Origin: CBDAPE01 sp965198325
GTDB lineage: Bacteria; Pseudomonadota; Alphaproteobacteria; UBA828; JAPUJA01
Direction: 5' to 3'
DNA: 64,000 nucleotides
Assembly (NCBI GenBank): GCA_965198325.1
Contig: CBDAPE010000013.1
Span: 124,001-188,000 of the forward strand
The notes under the pieces: model-generated
Databases searched by the model: none
What the model saw: the letters and a program-made list of their open reading frames with translations, nothing else
What the model was told of the DNA's origin: nothing
Made by a program: the position numbers and the translations under genes
Shown here: in pieces, positions 51,348 to 60,402 of the stretch
Layout: every line of letters starts with the position of its first letter
How positions within the stretch are numbered: the first letter of the stretch is position 1

Positions 51348-53130
51348 CCCGAAGGAGAGCCGGAAGGGACGCCCCGGCGTCCGGTGTGCGATATACACCC
51401 GCAAGTCCCACGAAGAAGGGCTGGAGCAGGACTTCAACTCCCTCGACGCCCAGCGGGAGGCCTGCGAAGCCTATGTTGCGAGTCAGAAGCACGAGGGCTG
51501 GACCTGCCTGCCCGGGATTTACGATGACGGCGGGGTCTCGGGGGCGACCCTGGAGCGCCCCGCCCTCAAACGCCTTCTCGCGGACATGGAAACCGGCGGG
51601 ATCGATGCGGTCGTCGTCTACAAGGTCGATCGCCTGACGCGCACCCTCGGCGACTTCGCCAGGATCGTCGAGGTTTTCGACCGGAAGGAGGTCTCCTTCG
51701 TCTCGATCACCCAACAGTTCAACACCACGACCTCGATGGGGCGGCTGACCCTCAACATGCTGCTCTCGTTTGCCCAGTTCGAGCGTGAGGTGACGAGCGA
51801 ACGGATCCGCGACAAGATAGCGGCTTCGAAGAAGAGGGGCCTCTGGATGGGCGGTCTGCCACCACTGGGCTACGACGTTCGGGACCGAAAGCTGGTGGTC
51901 AACGAACAGGAAGCCGGGACGGTCCGGGACATCTTCCGCCAGTACCTCGAGACGGGTTCGGTCTCCGCGTTGCAGGACAGGCTCGAGAGGGACGGCGTCG
52001 CCGGCAAGGTTCGGATCGACCGCTACGGCCGCGAGACGGGCGGCAAGCCCCTGGCCCGCGGCGCGCTCTATCACCTTCTGCAAAACCGCATCTACCGCGG
52101 CGAAATCGTGCACAAGGAACAGAGCTATCCCGGTGAACACGCCGCGATCGTCGACGAGACGCTCTGGAAGCAGGTGCAACGGAAGCTCGCGACAAACCGG
52201 GCCGAGCGAACGAGCGGCGCGAACGCGGCCGAGCCGAGCCTCCTGGCCGGTCTGGTCTACGATGATACGGGCCAGAGAATGACCCCGAGCCATGCCAACA
52301 AGCAGGGAACCCGATACCGCTATTATGTCTCCAAAAACCTCGTCACAGGGCGGCGCGGGAGCGCATCCCACGGTCGGCGCGTGCCTGCGCGTGAACTCGA
52401 AGGCTTGATCGAAGATCGGTTGCGCCGCTTCCTCGCAAGCCGGGCGGAGATATTCGGGGCCGTCGACGGCCTCGGGGAGGACGCCGGGCGCGCGGCCGAG
52501 GTCGTGGCCAGGGCGAATGAGATGGCCGGGCGCTGGCCGAGCCTGGCGGCTCCGGAAAGGCGCACCATCCTCAACGCGATCGTCCACCGTGTCGAGTTGA
52601 GGACGGATACCGTCGAGCTTCAGCTGCTGCCCTCTGCCCTGGGGGCTCTCCTGGAGGAGGGACAGGCCCGGTCTGGACCGGGACAGCCTTTGAGGGGTGA
52701 CGGACCGCCCTTCACCTTTTCCATCCCCGCCCGGCTCAGGCGCACCGGCCGGGATATCCGGTTCATTGTCGAGGGGGCCGAAAACGAGTGCAGGACCGTG
52801 CCCGACCGCAGCCTGCATCGCCTTCTCGCGCAGGCTCACCGGTACCGGGCAATGGTCATGCACGGTGGCGACAGGACGATGCGCGAGCTTGCCGCCGAGG
52901 CGGGGGTCACGAGCTCGTATTTCAGCCGGGTCCTGCGGCTCGGCTTCCTCGCCCCGAAGATCGTCGGCTGCATACTCGACGATCGTCATCCCATTGGGCT
53001 GACGGCAAAGCGGCTCGCCAACGAGGTGCGGCTTCCGGCCGGCTGGGACGACCAGCACGGTTCGATCCTCTGCGAGGGGACGAAGGGACGAACCGGCGCG
53101 CCGACCGGTCGGCCTTCCGCCCCGGGTTGA
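51334..53130 (+). CDS. Large serine recombinase
   Basis: 598-aa site-specific recombinase. The resolvase domain has the catalytic Ser25 in AIYTRKSHEEG, VYKVDRLTRTL and FAQFEREVTSERIRDK. A Recombinase domain (GGLPPLGYDVRDRKLVVNEQ, LLQNRIYRGEIVHKE) and a long C-terminal DNA-binding region follow. The zinc-ribbon Cys pairs are not obvious, as is common in the DUF2924-linked group. It probably moves a genomic island; attachment sites were not identified. Confidence 0.94.
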   Translation: MATTSPKESRKGRPGVRCAIYTRKSHEEGLEQDFNSLDAQREACEAYVASQKHEGWTCLPGIYDDGGVSGATLERPALKRLLADMETGGIDAVVVYKVDRLTRTLGDFARIVEVFDRKEVSFVSITQQFNTTTSMGRLTLNMLLSFAQFEREVTSERIRDKIAASKKRGLWMGGLPPLGYDVRDRKLVVNEQEAGTVRDIFRQYLETGSVSALQDRLERDGVAGKVRIDRYGRETGGKPLARGALYHLLQNRIYRGEIVHKEQSYPGEHAAIVDETLWKQVQRKLATNRAERTSGANAAEPSLLAGLVYDDTGQRMTPSHANKQGTRYRYYVSKNLVTGRRGSASHGRRVPARELEGLIEDRLRRFLASRAEIFGAVDGLGEDAGRAAEVVARANEMAGRWPSLAAPERRTILNAIVHRVELRTDTVELQLLPSALGALLEEGQARSGPGQPLRGDGPPFTFSIPARLRRTGRDIRFIVEGAENECRTVPDRSLHRLLAQAHRYRAMVMHGGDRTMRELAAEAGVTSSYFSRVLRLGFLAPKIVGCILDDRHPIGLTAKRLANEVRLPAGWDDQHGSILCEGTKGRTGAPTGRPSAPG

Positions 53131-53257
53131 ACCCCGCGCCGCACTTACGGACCGGGGATCGGTCCAGGACATTCTCGACGACGGCGAGACAGAGGAGTGC
53201 GAATGCTTCCGGCGCCGAGGCCATTCCAGGACGCGGCCGCCGCGATCTCAAGCCCGC

Positions 53258-53352
53258 GATCGCCCGCATTTCTTCTACCGTAAACAGCCGGTAAATCGCC
53301 GTTTCACGCCCCGTTACCAGCACTGGGCGCCAGGACTTTCCATTGCGCCCGC
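53258..53352 (-). repeat. Partial inverted copy of the 363-bp repeat (copy a)
   Basis: On the minus strand it encodes VTGRETAIYRLFTVEEMRAI, the same peptide seen in copies b and c on the plus strand. Differences between copies fall mostly at third codon positions. An open frame continues downstream (RSRRPRPGMASAPEAFALLC). Confidence 0.8.
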
Positions 53353-53734
53353 TGCCCGGGAACACGAGCCTGCCGGCGGTCGATATGAAGACGCCGCAAT
53401 CCCAGGAATAACCGGTGCCGCGGCCTCCGGGAACTGCAACACCATCTCAAGTGAGCGCGCCTTCGCGGCGGCATGAAAGGCGATCTTGTCGTACCACCGA
53501 AACTGCGCTAGGAGACTTTCGCCATCTCAGGCTGTCCGTTGCCGCACCGCTCGGGTCTCTGCGCTCGGCAGGGCGCTGGCCGAAGCCCATAACCCCCGGA
53601 TAAATAACGGAGATTCGGGCTCGCTGTATTGGCATTAATACCAATGATATCAATGGCTTAGGCGATGGCGGTGAGCGCAGTCTGCTGCGAACCTGTCTCT
53701 GTGCAGGGCATCACAAGTCCTGGCACCGGCCCAA
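53353..53734. other. Gene-free stretch in the mobile zone
   Basis: No convincing gene in either strand. Together with 53131-53257 it forms the gap after the recombinase gene. The only structures noted are the palindrome at 53628-53645 and the decamer repeats that follow. Confidence 0.6.
53628..53645. promoter_or_regulatory. Near-palindrome, possible operator
   Basis: ATTGGCATTAATACCAAT, symmetric except for one base pair, in an AT-rich patch unusual for this window. No gene starts directly beside it, so its role is unclear. Confidence 0.3.
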
Positions 53735-53775
53735 CGATGTGAACCTATGTGATCCTATGTGAACCTATGTGAGCC
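53735..53775. repeat. Decamer tandem repeat
   Basis: Three full units of GA(A/T)CCTATGT at 53741-53770, with partial units either side. No spacer structure, so not CRISPR. It abuts the 363-bp repeat copy b. Confidence 0.8.
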
Positions 53776-53790
53776 AGAGGAAACAAAATC

Positions 53791-54153
53791 AATGGGTTGC
53801 GCGACACGGTTCGAGGCGGAGACCGGGCGACGGGCGCGGTGGAAAGTCTTGGCACTCGGAGCTGTAACGGGGCGTGAAACGGCGAATTACCGGCTGTTTA
53901 CCGTAGAAGAAATGCGAGCAATCGAGGGCTCCAAAAAACCGGCAAAATTTGGCGCGATTGAAGCGCTCGAATTGTGGCCTCGCCAACCACCGATTCAGTC
54001 GCCGAAATCCGCGCCGTGATTCTCGCCGTCCCTCGGGGACGGAATAACCAGCCCATCGAAAACGGCGGGCAAGGTTTCGCGGAGCGGCGGATGCTGAATC
54101 GGCCAGTACTCGTCCGCGAGCAGGGTCAGGAATTCAACCGGGTCGTGGGCCGG
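53791..54153 (+). repeat. 363-bp repeat, copy b
   Basis: Matches 56279-56641 along its whole length with scattered substitutions, roughly one in seven by eye. The plus strand carries the TGRETANYRLFTVEEMRAIE peptide. The minus strand carries the end of another frame, EFLTLLADEYWPIQHPPLRE to HGADFGD. An IS1380 fragment abuts its right end. Confidence 0.85.
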
Positions 54154-54630
54154 TATCAGGCCGGAACCTGGGACAAGCCCCGCCGCATCGTCGCCAAGGT
54201 CGAGTGGCATCCGGGTGAGTTGTACCCGAGGGTCGGGTTCATAGTCACCAACCTGGGCCGCCCTGCCGAGCGGGTGGTCGCGTTCTACAATCAGCGCGGC
54301 ACGGCTGAGCACTGGATCAAGGAGGGCAAAAACGCGATCCGGTGGACACGCCTGTCGTGCCGCAGGTTCGACCACAATGCCGTTCGCCTCCAGCTTCACG
54401 CGCTCGCTTACAACCTCGGCAACTTCATGCGCACCCTCGCGCTGCCCGATGCCGTGAAACAGTGGTCACTGACCAGCCTGCGAGAGAAGCTCATCAAGAT
54501 CGGAGCGAAGATCGTGCGCCACGGGCGCTACGTCACGTTCCAGATGGCCGAGGTTGTCATTCCTCGTGACCTGTTCGCCGACATCCTGCGCCGTATCGAC
54601 CGGCTCAGGCCGCCGCCAGCCCCGGCATGA
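54154..54630 (+). pseudogene. IS1380-family transposase, 3' fragment
   Basis: About 155 codons of the C-terminal part: RRIVAKVEWHPGELYPRVGF, RGTAEHWIKEGKNAIRWTRL, LQLHALAYNLGNFMRTLALP, SLREKLIKIGAKIVRHGRYV. The N-terminal part with the first DDE Asp residues is missing, replaced by repeat copy b. Sequence with an IS-end character (GGGTTCCATATGGGGAATCC) lies near 54825. Confidence 0.9.
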
Positions 54631-54911
54631 GCGACGGCACCCCGTTCCTTCGCGTCGCCGCCGACAGGATCGGTGCGCCCGGATCGCCGGCAAAAATGCC
54701 ATTCCGCGCCACCAACGCCGCCAATTGGTCCTCAATCATCCGGCTCGCCGCGAAGATGGCTGTCATTCGAAGGCAAATTGCACGTCGAGCGGTGTCGAGC
54801 CACACTCAACGGGCTGGGAGGGTTCCATATGGGGAATCCCGGTTGAGAACCGTTCTTCAACCAATCAGACTGGATCACGCTCGGAACTTCGGATCGAAGG
54901 GGACAAGCTCG

Positions 54912-55976
54912 ATGGGAAGGTGCTTCGCACTCGCGGCCGGTGTGATCCTTGCGCTCATCGCCGGTGGGGCATTCGCCGAGGACAAGCTTAAGGTCGGGTT
55001 CGTCTACGTAGGACCGATCAGCGATCAGGGCTGGACCTATCAGCACGATGTCGGCCGGCTTGCCATCGATGAGCAACTCGGCGACCGGGTCGACACCGTC
55101 TATGTTGAGAACGTGGGGGAGGAGGCGGCGGAGCCTGCTATCACGCAGCTCGCGCGCCAGGGCGCCGGCCTCATCTTCACGACCTCATTCAGCTTCCGGG
55201 ATGCGACCATCGAGGTCGCCAGACGCTTCCCCGGCATCAAATTCGAGAACGCCGCCGGCGACCGGCGTGCCGATAACGTGGCGACCTATTCCGCCCGCTT
55301 CTACGAGGGGCGTTACGTCACCGGCCAGATCGCGGCCGAGATGTCGAAGACCGGCATCGCGGGGTATGTCGGCTCATTTCCCATCCCGGAAGTGGTGCGG
55401 GGCATCAACGCATTCACGCTGGGCGCGCGGTCCATCGATCCGGATTTCACGGTGAGCGTCGTGTGGGTGAACACGTGGTTCGATCCCGACAAGGAGGCGG
55501 ATGCCGCCAGGGTGTTGATAGGCCGCGGTGCAGATATCATTGCGCAGCACACAGACTCCACCGCCCCCTTGGAGTTTGCGACAGAGGAGGGCGTGCTCGG
55601 ATTTGGTCTCTCTTCGGACATGATCGCGTTTGCGCCCGAGAGCCAGCTCACCGCGATCATCAACAACTGGGCGCCCTACTATGTTGCGCGGGTTAAGGCG
55701 GTGCTGGACGGTACCTGGGAATCGAACGAGACGTGGGGCGGAATGGCGGCAGGTATGGTCCGGATGGCGCCCTATACCAATCTTCCGGACGATGTCGTGG
55801 CGATGGCGCGAGACACCGAGGCCAGGCTCACGTCCGGTGCGCTGCACGTGTTCACCGGTCCGGTCAACAGGCAAGACGGCACGCTTGTGATCGAAAAGGG
55901 CGAGCATCTCAAGGACGGCGCGTTGCTCGGCATGAATTGGTACGTGACGGGCGTCGACGAGGTAATGCCCGAATAG
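54912..55976 (+). CDS. BMP-family (PnrA-like) ABC substrate-binding protein, orphan
   Basis: 354-aa periplasmic lipoprotein-family binding protein, here with a cleavable signal peptide (MGRCFALAAGVILALIAGGA, then FAEDKLKVGFVYVGP). Typical blocks are ISDQGWTYQHDVGRLAIDEQ, PGIKFENAAG and YEGRYVTGQIAAEMSKTGIA. AAGGGGA precedes the ATG. Relatives bind purine nucleosides. No permease or ATPase gene is present; it sits among IS fragments, so it may be a cargo gene separated from its operon. Confidence 0.9.
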   Translation: MGRCFALAAGVILALIAGGAFAEDKLKVGFVYVGPISDQGWTYQHDVGRLAIDEQLGDRVDTVYVENVGEEAAEPAITQLARQGAGLIFTTSFSFRDATIEVARRFPGIKFENAAGDRRADNVATYSARFYEGRYVTGQIAAEMSKTGIAGYVGSFPIPEVVRGINAFTLGARSIDPDFTVSVVWVNTWFDPDKEADAARVLIGRGADIIAQHTDSTAPLEFATEEGVLGFGLSSDMIAFAPESQLTAIINNWAPYYVARVKAVLDGTWESNETWGGMAAGMVRMAPYTNLPDDVVAMARDTEARLTSGALHVFTGPVNRQDGTLVIEKGEHLKDGALLGMNWYVTGVDEVMPE

Positions 55977-56000
55977 GGGGCGGCCTCTGTTTGTCAACGA

Positions 56001-56041
56001 CGGAGAGAAAATGTACCGACGCGGCGGAGTAAGAATGTACC
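56001..56041. repeat. IS21-like terminal repeats
   Basis: Two 17-bp direct repeats of the form CGGAGnnAnAATGTACC (56001-56017 and 56025-56041), preceded by TTGTCAACGA. This pattern matches the multiple terminal repeats I know from IS21-type elements. No istA or istB gene is present, so it would be a relic end. Confidence 0.5.
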
Positions 56042-56137
56042 ACGAGCTCGTGGGTAGCTTGTCCCGGTAGCCCATAGGAGGGCCCTCCGTGCGGCTGGCG
56101 GCGGCCCGCGCGTGGGATATCTTTGCTCCGCCGTTAA

Positions 56138-56282
56138 CAGCAGGGAGAAGGCGGTCTTCAATTCGACGATGACGGGCGGTTCCTCGGCCCGGCCCGCGAC
56201 GGGATCGCAGCCGTTGACCTCTCCCTTCACCTCGTAGCCTTGCGCTTCGAGGCAAGCCTTTACCGGGGGATAGAGGGTAATG
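56138..56282 (-). pseudogene. N-terminal fragment of a DUF2161-type (PD-(D/E)XK-like) protein
   Basis: The peptide TLYPPVKACLEAQGYEVKGE, then EPPVIVELKTAFSLLL, resembles the start of DUF2161 nuclease-like proteins, including the ELK motif. The frame loses homology after LLL. Its 5' end touches the left edge of repeat copy c. Confidence 0.65.
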
Positions 56283-56641
56283 GGTTGTGCGAGGTGGTTC
56301 CAGGCGCGAGGCGGGCGATGGGCGCGATGCAAAGTCTTGGCACTCGGCGCTGATAACGGGGTGTGAAACGGCGATTTACCGGCTGTTTACGCTAGAAGAA
56401 ATGCGGGCGATCGAGGCCTCCAAAAAACCGGAAAATTTGGCGCGATTGAAGCGCTCGAATTGTGGCGCCGAGGGCGTTGATTTCAGTCGGCGAAATCCTC
56501 GCCGTGATTCTCGCCGTCCCTTGGAGCCTGCACAACTAGCCCGGAGAAAACGGCGGGCAAGGTCTCGCGGAGCGGCGGATGCTGGATCGGCCAGTAGACC
56601 TCAAAGAGGAGAGTCAGAAATTCAACCGGGTCGTGGACCGG
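56279..56641 (+). repeat. 363-bp repeat, copy c
   Basis: Direct repeat of 53791-54153 starting AATGGGTTG and ending GGTCGTGGACCGG. The plus strand carries TGCETAIYRLFTLEEMRAIE and the minus strand EFLTLLFEVYWPIQHPPLRE to HGEDFAD. It joins a DUF2161-like gene start on the left to a SNF2 helicase end on the right. Confidence 0.85.
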
Positions 56642-56830
56642 CCGCACCGGATCAGCCAAGACAAGCCTGTGTTCGTGCATCGCCTGATCGCGGAAGACAC
56701 CGTCGAGGCCGCCATCCAGCGGATGCAGGCGCGCAAGCAGGCCCTGGCGGACGCCCTGTTCGAGGGAACGGGCCAGGGTCCACTGGCGCTCACGGAAGAG
56801 GACATCGATGCGCTGTTTGGGCCGGGATGA
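56636..56830 (+). pseudogene. C-terminal fragment of a SNF2-type helicase
   Basis: About 64 codons: DRPHRISQDKPVFVHRLIAE, then DTVEAAIQRMQARKQALADA and LTEEDIDALFGPG. This is helicase motif VI (normally RAHRIGQ, here RPHRISQ) and the end of a SNF2/RapA-like ATPase. Everything upstream is replaced by repeat copy c. The next three genes follow closely, so the intact helicase may once have headed their operon. Confidence 0.85.
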
Positions 56831-56892
56831 CCGGGTTTCCCGATGGGCAGATGGACGTGGTACAAGGGTGTTGCAGAGAAAGGGGGAGCGGG

Positions 56893-57279
56893 ATGGAGCC
56901 GATGACCGAACGCCGCTGGCACGAGATCTGGATGGAGCAGTGCAAAGCCGCGGAAACGACAAAGCTCAGATACGGTGTCGAGTCGGCCTTCGACTATGCG
57001 GTCGGCGAGAAGCTCCTCAATTTCGCCGAAGCTGCGGCGGAACATCCTGAGTTCGCGCAGGCGCTTCCGCAGTTCGTTTCCAGGGTGAGAGGCATGTTCA
57101 CGCCCCAGGAGATGGCGGCGCATCTCGCGCGGACCGAACGCCGCCGGCGCGAGATGGAAGAGGCCGCCCTGGGCGACGAGGATCCGGGATTCGCGGACGA
57201 CAAGGCGGCAGGGGCGCGTGCGCGGCAGTTCGACCTGGTGAAGGAGCTGCTGACCGCTCCTGCACTCGGCACGTCGTGA
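56893..57279 (+). CDS. Hypothetical 128-aa protein upstream of RecD2
   Basis: Helical, charged protein: MEPMTERRWHEIWMEQCKAA, FDYAVGEKLLNFAEAAAEHP, MFTPQEMAAHLARTERRRRE. No domain is recognised. It has a GGGGAG ribosome site and its TGA overlaps the GTG start of the RecD2-like helicase gene, so it is translationally coupled to it. An adaptor or regulator role is possible but not shown. Confidence 0.75.
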   Translation: MEPMTERRWHEIWMEQCKAAETTKLRYGVESAFDYAVGEKLLNFAEAAAEHPEFAQALPQFVSRVRGMFTPQEMAAHLARTERRRREMEEAALGDEDPGFADDKAAGARARQFDLVKELLTAPALGTS

Positions 57280-59564
57280 AACCCGGCGCCGGCCGGCAGC
57301 CCGGGCATTCGGACCGGGAGGTCCTGGCCGGGCTGGTCGAGCGCGTCACCTTCCACAATCCCGAGAACGGATTTTGCGTGCTGAGGACCAGGGCGCGGGG
57401 GCACCGCGACCTGGTCACCGTGGTCGGCCACGCCGCCATGGTGACGCCCGGGGAATGGATCACCGCCTCGGGCGAGTGGGTCAACGACCGCTCCCACGGC
57501 CAGCAGTTTCGGGCGCGCTTCATCCGGACAGCGGAGCCGTCCTCGGTCGAGGGCATCGAGAAGTACCTGGGCTCCGGGATGATCCGGGGGATCGGCCCGG
57601 TCTATGCCCGCAAGCTGGTCCGGGCGTTCGGCGAGAAGGTCTTCGACGTGATCGAGGCCGAGCCGGAACGGCTGCGCGAGGTGACCGGTATCGGCCGGGT
57701 GCGGGCGAAGCGGATCACCGATGCCTGGGCCGAGCAGAAGGTGGTCCGCGAGATCATGGTGTTCCTGCACAGCCACGGCGTCGGCACGGCACGGGCGGTG
57801 CGCATATTCAGGACCTACGGCGCCGACGCCGTGGAAGTCATGACGGAGAACCCGTACCGGCTCGCCCGCGACATCCGCGGCATCGGCTTCGTGACCGCCG
57901 ACGCGATCGCGATGAAGCTCGGGATCGAGAAGACGGCCATGGTCCGGGTCCGCGCGGGCATCGGCTATGCCCTGACCGAAGCGATGGACGAGGGCCATTG
58001 CGGGCTGCCGGAAGAGGAACTGGGACCGCTGGCGGCCAAGCTCCTGGAGGTGCCCGACGACCTGATTCGGACCGCACTGGAGCTGGAATTGGCCGAAGGC
58101 ACGGTGGTCGCCGACACGGTTGAAGAGACCCCCTGCATATTCCTCGGCGGCCTTCACCGGGCCGAACGGGCGATCGCCGGGCGGCTGCTGGAGATCGCGT
58201 CCGGGAAGTCCCCCTGGCCCGACATCGATTCGGACAGGGCGCTGCCATGGGTGGAGCGGAAGACCGGGCTCGCCCTGGCGCCCGGCCAGGCCGACGCGGT
58301 CCGGGTGGCGCTCTCCTCGAAGGCCTCCGTCATCACCGGCGGGCCGGGCGTCGGCAAGACGACGATCGTCAACGCAATCCTGCGCATCCTGTCCGCCAAG
58401 GGCGTCGATATCCTGCTCTGCGCGCCGACCGGGCGCGCCGCGAAGCGGATGAGCGAGGCCACCGGGTTCGAGGCGAAGACGATCCACCGCCTGCTCGAGG
58501 TCGACCCGAGGAGCGGCGGGTTCCGGCGCGACGTGGACAACCCGCTGGATTGCAATCTGCTGGTGGTCGACGAGACGTCGATGGTCGACGTCCTGCTGAT
58601 GCGTTCGCTGCTGGCGGCGGTCCCCGACGAAGCCGCGCTACTGATCGTCGGTGACGTCGACCAGCTGCCCTCGGTGGGGCCGGGTCAGGTGCTGGCCGAC
58701 ATCATCGCCTCCGGCGCGATTCCGGTGGTGCGGTTGACCGAGGTGTTCCGCCAGGCGGCGCAGAGCCGGATCGTCACCGCCGCCCACGGCATCAACCGGG
58801 GCGCCATCCCCGACCTCTCCCGGCCGGAGGGCGACAGCGATTTCTATTTCGTGCCGGCCGAGGATCCCGAGACGGCGGCGGCCCGGATCGTGGAGCTGGT
58901 GAAGACACGCATCCCGAAACGCTTCGGGTTCGATGCCATGCAGGACATCCAGGTGCTGTGCCCGATGAACCGGGGCGGCGCCGGCGCCCGCTCGCTCAAC
59001 ATCGAGCTCCAGGCCGCGCTCAACCCGGCGGGCGAACGCAAGGTCGAATGCTTCGGCTGGACCTTTACGCCCGGCGACAAGGTGATGCAGATCGAGAACG
59101 ACTACGACAAGGAGGTCTACAACGGCGACATCGGCCTCGTCGCCGATGTGGATCCCGAGGCCGGCGAGCTGACCGCCCGGTTCGAGGGCCGCGAACTCCT
59201 CTACGGCTTCGGCGAACTGGACACACTGGTGCCGGCCTATGCCGCGACGGTCCACAAGAGCCAGGGCTCGGAGTATCCGGCGGTGGTGATCCCGGTGCTG
59301 ACCCAGCACTACGCAATGTTGAAGCGGAACCTCCTCTACACCGGGGTCACCCGCGGCAAGCGGCTGGTGGTGCTGGTGGGCCAGAAGAAGGCGGTGGCCA
59401 TTGCGGTGCGCAACGCTTCGGGGCGGCGGCGGTGGTCGAAGCTGGATGAATGGCTGGCCGGTGCGACAGGCGGTTCGGAAACCGGCCCCCTCGCCGGTGC
59501 CGAGGCAGCCGCAGGGATCGCTGTTGACCCGCGCGATGCCGTACGGATAACTGCCGGGCCATGA
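57276..59564 (+). CDS. recD2: RecD2-like ATP-dependent DNA helicase
   Basis: 762-aa superfamily 1B helicase. The N-terminal OB and helix-hairpin-helix region (RVTFHNPENGFCVLR, GIGPVYARKLVRAFGEKVFD, TGIGRVRAKRI) is typical of RecD2 rather than RecBCD RecD. Motor motifs are Walker A ITGGPGVGKTTIV, Walker B LLVVDETSMVD, GDVDQLPSVGPG and the C-terminal AYAATVHKSQGSEYPAVVIP, with GVTRGKRLVVLVG. GTG start. Host RecD2 proteins act in repair and replication-fork handling. Here the gene is the centre of a tight three-gene operon in the mobile zone. Confidence 0.93.
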   Translation: MKPGAGRQPGHSDREVLAGLVERVTFHNPENGFCVLRTRARGHRDLVTVVGHAAMVTPGEWITASGEWVNDRSHGQQFRARFIRTAEPSSVEGIEKYLGSGMIRGIGPVYARKLVRAFGEKVFDVIEAEPERLREVTGIGRVRAKRITDAWAEQKVVREIMVFLHSHGVGTARAVRIFRTYGADAVEVMTENPYRLARDIRGIGFVTADAIAMKLGIEKTAMVRVRAGIGYALTEAMDEGHCGLPEEELGPLAAKLLEVPDDLIRTALELELAEGTVVADTVEETPCIFLGGLHRAERAIAGRLLEIASGKSPWPDIDSDRALPWVERKTGLALAPGQADAVRVALSSKASVITGGPGVGKTTIVNAILRILSAKGVDILLCAPTGRAAKRMSEATGFEAKTIHRLLEVDPRSGGFRRDVDNPLDCNLLVVDETSMVDVLLMRSLLAAVPDEAALLIVGDVDQLPSVGPGQVLADIIASGAIPVVRLTEVFRQAAQSRIVTAAHGINRGAIPDLSRPEGDSDFYFVPAEDPETAAARIVELVKTRIPKRFGFDAMQDIQVLCPMNRGGAGARSLNIELQAALNPAGERKVECFGWTFTPGDKVMQIENDYDKEVYNGDIGLVADVDPEAGELTARFEGRELLYGFGELDTLVPAYAATVHKSQGSEYPAVVIPVLTQHYAMLKRNLLYTGVTRGKRLVVLVGQKKAVAIAVRNASGRRRWSKLDEWLAGATGGSETGPLAGAEAAAGIAVDPRDAVRITAGP

Positions 59565-60265
59565 GCGAAACGGACCCGAACCTCGACCGGCTGCAGGACG
59601 TGCTGAACGGCATTCCTGCCGAACGGGACGGCATGACGATCGGGGAGCTGGACGGCTATGTCGCGGCCCTGATCGTGTGCCCGGATACGATCCTGCCCTC
59701 CGAATGGCTGCCGGGGGTCTGGGGCGGGGATCACGAGTTCGAGGATGTCGCCGAGGCCGAAGCGGCGATCGCCGCGGTGATGGGGCACTACAACCGGATC
59801 GCCCGAGAACTGGCGGAGCGTCCGGAGGACTACGCACCGGTCCTGGAGATCGACCCCAACAGCGGCGAAACCTTGTGGGAACCGTGGATCGACGGCTTCG
59901 AACGGGCCATGCGGCTGCGTCCGGATGGGTGGGAGGAGATCGCGCTGAGCGACGACGAGGAGGCGTCGGCGTCGGTCAGCATGATCGTCGCCCTGAACGA
60001 CTTCTATTACGGCCGGTCGGAGTTGACGGAAGAGGCCGAGGATGAGCTCGACCGGATGGCGCCGGGGCTGATCCCGGAGTTCGTGCGCAATCTGAACGCC
60101 TGGACGAAGTCCCGGCAATTCGGGACGGGCGGCAGGGACGGCGCCGGGATCCACGCCCGATCCGCCCATGACAATCCGCCGGCATTCGGGCGCAAGGTGG
60201 GGCGCAACGAGCCCTGCCCATGCGGCTCGGGCCGAAAATACAAGCGCTGCTGCGGTGCAAACTGA
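59561..60265 (+). CDS. UPF0149 (YecA/YgfB) family protein with SEC-C zinc motif
   Basis: 234-aa protein. The UPF0149 domain (MTIGELDGYVAALIVCPDTI, SEWLPGVWGGDHEFED) occupies most of it. A C-terminal SEC-C motif, GRNEPCPCGSGRKYKRCCG, would bind one zinc and mediate protein or ribosome contacts. The start overlaps the helicase stop (ATGA). Its fixed pairing with the helicase suggests a shared process rather than a chance neighbour. Confidence 0.9.
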   Translation: MSETDPNLDRLQDVLNGIPAERDGMTIGELDGYVAALIVCPDTILPSEWLPGVWGGDHEFEDVAEAEAAIAAVMGHYNRIARELAERPEDYAPVLEIDPNSGETLWEPWIDGFERAMRLRPDGWEEIALSDDEEASASVSMIVALNDFYYGRSELTEEAEDELDRMAPGLIPEFVRNLNAWTKSRQFGTGGRDGAGIHARSAHDNPPAFGRKVGRNEPCPCGSGRKYKRCCGAN

Positions 60266-60402
60266 TCGTGGATCGGCAATGAGGGGACAACAGACCGAGA
60301 TCCGCCGGGCGTCGCGACCTGTGGCAATTCGTGGTAGTCGATTGTGTGAAGCGGCTGGCCGAGTATCGCGGGGTGGCGCCGCGGGGCGACGGAGAGAAAA
60401 GC

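Noticed and set aside
50661..51437. Minus-strand frame opposite DUF2924
   Set aside because: Compositionally a mirror of DUF2924 coding sequence, with no recognisable motif.
53735..53775. Possible CRISPR or iteron array
   Set aside because: Units are 10 bp with no spacers, so not CRISPR; an iteron role is only mentioned as a possibility.
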